Below are positions 46,637 through 51,401 of a DNA stretch of 51,401 bases, in pieces. The stretch is from positions 1 to 51,401 of the forward strand of contig JAVEEI010000097.1 in assembly GCA_030840525.1 (NCBI GenBank). The letters are read 5' to 3'. Under the pieces are notes generated by a model that ran no database searches, was not told the DNA's origin, and saw nothing but the letters and a program-made list of their open reading frames with translations. Origin of the DNA: Frankiaceae bacterium (lineage in GTDB: Bacteria > Actinomycetota > Actinomycetes > JAFAQI01). The position numbers and the translations under genes were made by a program. Numbering within the stretch: the stretch's first letter is position 1; every line of letters begins with the position of its first letter.

Positions 46637-46978
46637 GTGCGTCTCCCCGCCTTCCGGGTGCTCGTCCGGGGCCCTTCGATGGCGCCGGCCCTGCGCCACG
46701 GCGACCACCTGCTCGTCGTCCGCGGCCGACGGCCGCGACCCGGCGCGGTGGTCGTCGTACGGCTGCCCGAAGGCCCGCTCGCGGTCAAGCGATTCGTCCG
46801 GAATGTGGACGGCGGGGCGTTGTGGGTGGAGGGGGACAACCCGTTCGGCAGCACCGACAGCCGCACCCTCGGCCCGGTCCCCGCGGCCGCGCTCGCCGGC
46901 GTCGCGGTCGCCCGTCTCTGGCCGCGTCCACGCCTGCTGACACGCTCAGCCGGCCCGGCCCGGGCCATACCCGACTAG
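46637..46978 (+). CDS. sodX: Nickel-SOD maturation protease (S26 family)
   Basis: A 113-aa signal-peptidase-like protease that removes the SodN pro-sequence. The catalytic Ser is in RGPSMAPALRHGDHLLV (about residue 14) and Lys in PEGPLAVKRFVRN (about residue 51); GDNPFGSTDSR is the S26 box E. There is no clear transmembrane helix, as expected for the cytoplasmic SodX type. GTG 46637 is 5 nt after a CACTAT -10 box (46627-46632), so the mRNA may be leaderless. Confidence 0.9.
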   Translation: MRLPAFRVLVRGPSMAPALRHGDHLLVVRGRRPRPGAVVVVRLPEGPLAVKRFVRNVDGGALWVEGDNPFGSTDSRTLGPVPAAALAGVAVARLWPRPRLLTRSAGPARAIPD

Positions 46979-47050
46979 TCACTCGGACCGGGGCGGAATG
47001 GGCCCGACGAGGCATGCAGCGCCCCCGACGGTCATGCCGATGGTCCGGAC

Positions 47051-47704
47051 GTGAGCACTCTCGCCGTCGGATCGCCGTACGGCGTCCGCTCCCGGGCCGT
47101 AGCGCCGGCCCCGGGGCCGACGCTGCTCCGGCGTGCCGTCGGCAGCTTCCACGAGCCGAACGCGTGGACGGTGAGCCTGCTGCTCGCGACCGGTCTCGTC
47201 ATCATCGCCCGGCACCCGCTCGCACACCTGATCGGCACCGAGGTCGACACCACCGCCCCGTCGGTCGCCGTCCAGGCTCCCGCGGCGGTCGTCGGGTCGA
47301 GCGCGCTCACCCCGCCGGCCGCGTCGCTGTCGGCCGGCGTCGCGGTCCCGACGCACGCGCCGGTCAACCCGTTCCGCCCGCTGGTCGCGCTGTCCGGCGC
47401 GGTGCTCAACCCCGCACCCCCTGCAACCGCGGAGCCGCTGGCGACCGCCGAGCCGACCACCACGACGGCGCCGACCACCACGACACCGGCGACACCGGCC
47501 AGCGTCGCGTGCAGCGGCGCCGTGCACCGCGTCGTCGCGGGCGACTCGCTCTGGACCCTCGCCGCGCGCGCCACCCAGAGCGCCGACAGCGCGCGGGTCA
47601 CGCTCGCCTGGCACCAGCTGTACGCCGCGAACCGCGCGACGTTGGGGTCGGACCCGTCGCTGCTCGAGGTCGGCGCGCAGATCTGCATCCCGGCGAAGCT
47701 CTAG
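47051..47704 (+). CDS. LysM-domain membrane protein
   Basis: A 217-aa protein. A cytoplasmic N-terminus (residues 1-38) is followed by one transmembrane helix (about 39-56, AWTVSLLLATGLVIIARHP), a long Ala/Pro/Thr-rich linker (EPTTTTAPTTTTPATPA) and a C-terminal LysM domain (HRVVAGDSLWTLAARATQSA ... LYAANRATLGSDPSLLEVGA, QICIP). It should bind peptidoglycan outside the membrane. A cysteine pair (Cys in VACSGAV and QICIP) may lock the domain. Confidence 0.8.
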   Translation: MSTLAVGSPYGVRSRAVAPAPGPTLLRRAVGSFHEPNAWTVSLLLATGLVIIARHPLAHLIGTEVDTTAPSVAVQAPAAVVGSSALTPPAASLSAGVAVPTHAPVNPFRPLVALSGAVLNPAPPATAEPLATAEPTTTTAPTTTTPATPASVACSGAVHRVVAGDSLWTLAARATQSADSARVTLAWHQLYAANRATLGSDPSLLEVGAQICIPAKL

Positions 47705-47708
47705 GCGG

Positions 47709-48476
47709 TCAGAGCACCTTCGACAGGAACGCCTTCGTCCGCTCGTGCTGCGGGCTGGTGAGCACTTGCTTCGGCGGCCCGGACTCGACGACGACGCCTT
47801 CGTCGATGAAGACCAGCGCGTCGCCGACCTCGCGGGCGAAACCGATCTCGTGCGTCACCACGACCATCGTCATGCCGCTGGTGGCGAGGTCGCGCATCAC
47901 GTCCAGCACCTCGCCGACGAGCTCGGGGTCGAGCGCGCTCGTCGGCTCGTCGAACAGCATCAGCTTCGGGTCCATCGCCAGCGCCCGCGCGATCGCCACC
48001 CGCTGCTGCTGCCCGCCGGAGAGCTGGCGCGGGTAGGTGTCCTCGCGGCCGCCGAGGCCGACCCGTTCGAGCAGCTCGCGACCGCGCTTCTCCGCGGCCG
48101 TTCGCGACACCCGCTTCACCCGGATCGGAGCCTCGACGATGTTGCCGAGCGCGGTCATGTGCGGGAACAGGTTGAACCGCTGGAACACCATGCCGATCTC
48201 AGCCCGCTTGCGCGCGACCTCGCCCTCGCGCAGCTCGTACAGCTTGCCGCCGCGCTGCTCGTAGCCGACCAGCTCGCCGTCGACGACGAGGCGGCCGGCG
48301 TCGACGTTCTCGAGGTGGTTGATGCAGCGCAGGAACGTCGACTTCCCCGACCCGGACGGGCCGAGGATGCACATGACCTCGCCGCGCTCCACGGTCAAGT
48401 CGATGCCGCGCAGTACGTCGACGAGACCGAACCGCTTCCACACGCCTTCGGCGCGGACCATCGGCTCGGTGGTCAT
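47709..48476 (-). CDS. glnQ: Polar amino acid ABC transporter, ATP-binding subunit
   Basis: A 255-aa ATPase of the GlnQ/HisP family. Walker [14 protein letters not shown] (about residues 38-50), signature [20 protein letters not shown] (about 150-170), Walker [15 protein letters not shown] and the switch His in [12 protein letters not shown] are present. It overlaps the permease stop by 4 nt. Together with the next two genes it forms an importer for polar amino acids; glutamine or glutamate are candidates but not proven. Confidence 0.95.
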   Translation of the reverse strand: MTTEPMVRAEGVWKRFGLVDVLRGIDLTVERGEVMCILGPSGSGKSTFLRCINHLENVDAGRLVVDGELVGYEQRGGKLYELREGEVARKRAEIGMVFQRFNLFPHMTALGNIVEAPIRVKRVSRTAAEKRGRELLERVGLGGREDTYPRQLSGGQQQRVAIARALAMDPKLMLFDEPTSALDPELVGEVLDVMRDLATSGMTMVVVTHEIGFAREVGDALVFIDEGVVVESGPPKQVLTSPQHERTKAFLSKVL

Positions 48477-49384
48477 ACCGGGTTCCGGCTGCCGAGCATC
48501 CGGATCCGCTGCAGCGGCGTCGGCGGCAGCGCCCGGATGCTGCCGCGGGCGAAGTACCGCTCGAGGTAGTACTGGCCGACGTAGAGAACCGAGGTCATCG
48601 CGATGTACCAGATGCTCACGGTCAGGTAGAGCGGGATGACCAGGAACGTGCGCGCGCCGATGACCTGCGCGGTCGCGGTGAGCTCGAGGTAGCCGATGAC
48701 GAGCACGATCGACGTGGTCTTGAGCATCGAGATCGTCTCGTTGCCGGTCGGCGGGATGATGACCCGCATCGCCTGCGGCAGCACGACGCGCTGCATCGTC
48801 TGCAGCCGCGTCATACCCAGTGCCTGTGCCGCTTCCGTCTGGCCGTCGTCGACCGACAGGATGCCGGCGCGGGCGATCTCCGACATGTACGCCGCCTCGT
48901 TGAGGCCGAGGCCGAGCACCGCCGCACCGAACTGCGTGATCAGCGTCTTCGGGTCGGTGTGGAACCACGACGGCCCGAACGGCACACCCAGCGAGAGCGA
49001 CTTCATCACCGCGGGCAGGTTGAACCAGAACAACACCTGGACGAGCACCGGCGTACCGCGGAAGAACCAGACGTACGCCCACGCCGCACCGGACATGATC
49101 GGGTTGGGCGACAGCCGCATCACCGCGAGCACGACGCCGAGCACGATGCCGATGACCATCGCGAGGACCGTGAGCTCGACCGTGTGCCAGGCCGCATGCT
49201 CGATCGACGGGTCGAACAGGTACTTGCGTACGACGTCCCAGTGCAGGCCGTCGGTCGCGACCAGCCAGTGCACGAACATCGCGAGCAGCACCAGCACGAC
49301 GGCCGCGCCGATCCAGCGGCCGGGATGGCGGACCGGTACGACGGGCAGGTCGCTCGCGCGCTGCTCTTCCGCCGTACCGGTCAT
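48473..49384 (-). CDS. Polar amino acid ABC transporter permease
   Basis: A 303-aa permease of the HisM/GlnP family. The hydrophobic N-terminal helix is preceded by a polar start ([18 protein letters not shown]); [20 protein letters not shown] is followed by [20 protein letters not shown] and the EAA loop [20 protein letters not shown] then [20 protein letters not shown], which docks the ATPase. An insertion ([20 protein letters not shown]) lies in the periplasmic loop. Four-nt overlap with the ATPase gene. Confidence 0.95.
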   Translation of the reverse strand: MTGTAEEQRASDLPVVPVRHPGRWIGAAVVLVLLAMFVHWLVATDGLHWDVVRKYLFDPSIEHAAWHTVELTVLAMVIGIVLGVVLAVMRLSPNPIMSGAAWAYVWFFRGTPVLVQVLFWFNLPAVMKSLSLGVPFGPSWFHTDPKTLITQFGAAVLGLGLNEAAYMSEIARAGILSVDDGQTEAAQALGMTRLQTMQRVVLPQAMRVIIPPTGNETISMLKTTSIVLVIGYLELTATAQVIGARTFLVIPLYLTVSIWYIAMTSVLYVGQYYLERYFARGSIRALPPTPLQRIRMLGSRNPV

Positions 49385-49394
49385 CGCCGCTCGC

Positions 49395-50279
49395 TCAGCT
49401 CGTCGCGCCGTTCAGGCCGAAGCTTGTCACCGCGCCCGCCTGCACACCCCACTTTTGCAGGATCTGCTGGTAGGTGCCCTTCTGCGCGAGGTCGGCGAGC
49501 GCCATCGAGATCGCCTCGGCCAGACCGGCGTGCGCCGAGTCCTTCGGTACCGCGATGCCGTACGGCGCCGTGCCGTAGACCTGGCCGACGATGACGAACT
49601 GGCCGTTGGACTGCTTGGCGGCGTAGGCGTTGACGGGGGAGTCGGCGAGCACGACGTCGGCGCGGCCGGACGACAGCGCGAGGTTGGCGCCGTTCTGGTC
49701 CGGGAACGGCAGCACGTTGAGCTTGCACTTCTTCGCCTGCGCGGTGACGTCGTCGAGCTGCGTCGTACCCTTCTCGACCGCGACGTTCTTGCCGCACACG
49801 TCGGCGACCGACGTCGGGTTGAGCGACGAGCCCTTCTTCACCATGAACGACGTGCCGGCGCTGAAGTAGTCGACCATGTCGACGACCTTCTCGCGGTCTT
49901 TGTTGTCGGTGAACGACGAGATGCCGAGGTCGTAGCGGCTGCCGAGCGACGTGATGATCGAGTCGAAGCTGACGTTCTGGAACTCGAACGTCAGGCCGAG
50001 GTCCTTGCCGATCGCCTGGCCGAGGTCGACGTCCATCCCTTGGATCGTCTTGTTGTCGGCGGCGAAGAACTCGTTGGGCGCGTACGACGCGTCGGTCGCG
50101 ACCTTGAGCGTGCCACCCTTCTGCAGGCTGGCCGGCAGCTTCGCGATGGCGGCCTTGTCAGTGCTTCCGGTCGTGACGGTCGACTGGTCGCCGTTGGACG
50201 AGCCGCCGCTGCACGCGGTGAGGGCGAGCGCGGCCGTCGACACGGCGAGGGCGAGGGCGAGAGACGGGCGGCGGGTCAC
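49395..50279 (-). CDS. Polar amino acid ABC substrate-binding lipoprotein
   Basis: A 294-aa binding protein of the SBP_bac_3 family. The signal peptide (SLALALAVSTAALALTAC) ends in lipobox LTAC (Cys about 23). The mature part has GTLKVATDASYAPNEFFAAD, QGMDVDLGQAIGKDLGLTFE and SRYDLGISSFTDNKDREKVV, plus a final LAQKGTYQQILQKWGVQAGA, all typical. GTG 50279. First gene of the importer operon. Divergent from malic enzyme, with a 186-bp promoter region between. Confidence 0.95.
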   Translation of the reverse strand: MTRRPSLALALAVSTAALALTACSGGSSNGDQSTVTTGSTDKAAIAKLPASLQKGGTLKVATDASYAPNEFFAADNKTIQGMDVDLGQAIGKDLGLTFEFQNVSFDSIITSLGSRYDLGISSFTDNKDREKVVDMVDYFSAGTSFMVKKGSSLNPTSVADVCGKNVAVEKGTTQLDDVTAQAKKCKLNVLPFPDQNGANLALSSGRADVVLADSPVNAYAAKQSNGQFVIVGQVYGTAPYGIAVPKDSAHAGLAEAISMALADLAQKGTYQQILQKWGVQAGAVTSFGLNGATS

Positions 50280-50465
50280 GGATCCTCCGATGGATGGCGC
50301 AACGGTAAGGCGGGTACATCTTGCCAGTCGGGGTGGCCCGGCGGGCGTGCGGCTCACTGTGCGAGTATGGCGGCATATCGGGTGATCCCCGCGTTGTCTC
50401 GTGGGCCAGACCGGCTCCCTCCCATCCGTCCTTGCCGACGCCCGGTGACCATGGAGACCAGAGCG

Positions 50466-51401
50466 ATGAGTTCACCCAACCCTCCGTCCGGCGACAGCCC
50501 GGTCTTCGCGCTGCACCGCGGCGGCAAGATCGAGGTCGTCAGCAAGGTCCCGGTGGCCGACCGCGACGACCTGTCGCTCGCCTACACGCCTGGTGTCGCC
50601 GAGGTCTGCCTCGCGATCGCCGAGCGGCCCGAGCTGGTGCACGACTACACCTGGAAGGCGTCGTCGGTCGCGGTCGTCACCGACGGCACCGCGGTGCTCG
50701 GTCTCGGCGACATCGGGCCGGCCGCGGCGCTGCCGGTGATGGAGGGAAAGGCGTTGCTGTTCAAGCAGTTCGGCGGCGTCGACGCGGTGCCGATCTGCCT
50801 CGACTCCAAGGACTGCGACCACATCGTCGAGACGGTGGTGCGGATCGCGCCGGCGTTCGGCGGCATCAACCTCGAGGACATCAGCGCGCCGCGCTGCTTC
50901 GAGATCGAGGACCGGCTCAAGCAGCGCCTCGACATCCCCGTCTTCCACGACGACCAGCACGGCACCGCGATCGTCGTACTGGCCGCGTTGCGCAACGCGG
51001 CGAAGCTGACCGGCCGCACCCTCGCCGACCTGCGCGCGGTCGTCAGCGGCGCCGGCGCGGCCGGTGTCGCGTGCACGAAGATCCTGCTCGAAGCCGGCAT
51101 CGGCGACGTCGCGATCGCCGACAGCAAAGGTCTGCTGCACGAAGGCCGCAGCGGCATGACCGCGGTGAAGATGGAGATGGCCGGGCTCACCAACAAGGTC
51201 GGGCTCGTCGGCACGATCGAGGAGGCGCTGGCCGGTGCCGACGTCTACATCGGCGTCTCGTCCGGCAAGGTGGCCGACGACGCGGTCGCGACGATGGCGC
51301 AGGACGCGATCATCTTCGCGCTGGCCAACCCGAACCCGGAGATCCATCCCGACGTCGGCCGCAAGTACGCCCGCGTCATGGCGACCGGGCGCAGCGACTT
51401 T
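50466..51401 (+). CDS. Malic enzyme, cut by the window edge
   Basis: The first 312 codons of an NAD(P)-dependent malic enzyme, which turns malate into pyruvate, CO2 and NAD(P)H. Motifs are LSLAYTPGVAEVC (about residue 38), VTDGTAVLGLGDIGP and LPVMEGKALLFKQFGGVDAV, the metal and substrate site INLEDISAPRCFEIEDRL, PVFHDDQHGTAIV, and a nucleotide loop SGAGAAGVACTKIL. ATG 50466 is preferred; ATG 50451 in frame adds five residues. The stop lies outside the window. It is a single-domain type as far as it goes; whether a C-terminal phosphotransacetylase-like part follows cannot be seen. Confidence 0.92.
   Translation, partial: MSSPNPPSGDSPVFALHRGGKIEVVSKVPVADRDDLSLAYTPGVAEVCLAIAERPELVHDYTWKASSVAVVTDGTAVLGLGDIGPAAALPVMEGKALLFKQFGGVDAVPICLDSKDCDHIVETVVRIAPAFGGINLEDISAPRCFEIEDRLKQRLDIPVFHDDQHGTAIVVLAALRNAAKLTGRTLADLRAVVSGAGAAGVACTKILLEAGIGDVAIADSKGLLHEGRSGMTAVKMEMAGLTNKVGLVGTIEEALAGADVYIGVSSGKVADDAVATMAQDAIIFALANPNPEIHPDVGRKYARVMATGRSDF

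Noticed and set aside
46564-46968. N-terminal extension of the Ni-SOD frame
   Set aside because: It overlaps sodX antisense, and the pro-sequence and nickel hook fix the start at 46563.
1-51401. CRISPR arrays, tRNA or rRNA genes, insertion sequences
   Set aside because: No regular spaced repeats, cloverleaf, rRNA segment, transposase or IS-like ends were recognised by reading. The tandem repeats found are only two or three units long.

Overview
The window is chromosomal DNA from a high-GC actinobacterium. GTG starts, start/stop overlaps of 4 nt (ATGA, GTGA) and promoters that place the start codon almost at the transcription start are all common. The gene content is actinobacterial: WhiB1, a SigR/RsrA redox pair, a PdtaS-type kinase, an F420-type PPOX protein, nickel superoxide dismutase with its maturation protease, a DUF5317 protein and the 24-residue ribosomal protein bL37. 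From memory, the set rsgA-aroA ... sigR-rsrA ... TB7.3-like biotinyl protein ... pdtaS / whiB1 / lipid kinase has the same order and relative orientation as the Mycobacterium tuberculosis block Rv3228-Rv3218, but opened up here by many inserted genes. The repeats and gene set would suit a Frankiales-like or related lineage, but I cannot fix the genus.

Layout. 0-7 kb: small enzymes and membrane proteins, including a DUF2231 protein divergent from a SufR/COG2345-type regulator, and an inositol-phosphatase-like hisN. 7.1-8.8 kb: a TetR regulator coupled to a ferritin-like diiron protein. 9.4-11.7 kb: rsgA and aroA on the minus strand. 12.4-16.3 kb: a branched-chain amino acid type ABC operon in which the second permease and the ATPase are fused. 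16.3-20.3 kb: secreted or lipoprotein genes of unknown function, a DksA-like zinc protein, a hydrolase and a DtxR-family regulator. 20.3-22.3 kb: sigR-rsrA-galE behind a consensus SigR promoter. 22.4-22.7 kb: two very small genes, a 38-aa membrane peptide and bL37. 23.7-28 kb: biotin carboxylase, enoyl-CoA hydratase, an ECF sigma factor with a membrane partner, and a single-domain biotinyl carrier. 28-33.3 kb: a lone PilT-like ATPase, a TPP enzyme, the PdtaS-like kinase and whiB1 with a CRP-like site. 33.5-36.3 kb: a lipid kinase and the SigF/RsbW pair. 36.4-43.3 kb: a sialidase-like surface protein, an ABC exporter and several small enzymes. 43.3-44.6 kb: a divergent pair made of a small RyR-like protein and a SLATT-type membrane protein. 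46.1-47.7 kb: nickel SOD, its protease and a LysM protein. 47.7-50.3 kb: a polar amino acid ABC importer. 50.5 kb to the end: a malic enzyme cut by the window edge.

The best candidate for an undescribed system is the divergent SLATT-type / RyR-like pair at 43308-44578; both domain types occur in predicted nucleotide-linked conflict systems. Other points of interest are the two tandem SigR-type promoters before sigR, three different palindromic intergenic elements, the LivM-LivG fusion with a degenerate ABC signature, and the two tiny genes near 22.5 kb. No tRNA, rRNA, CRISPR array or transposase was seen. No gene-free stretch exceeds 300 bases; the longest (33232-33480) is the whiB1 upstream region.
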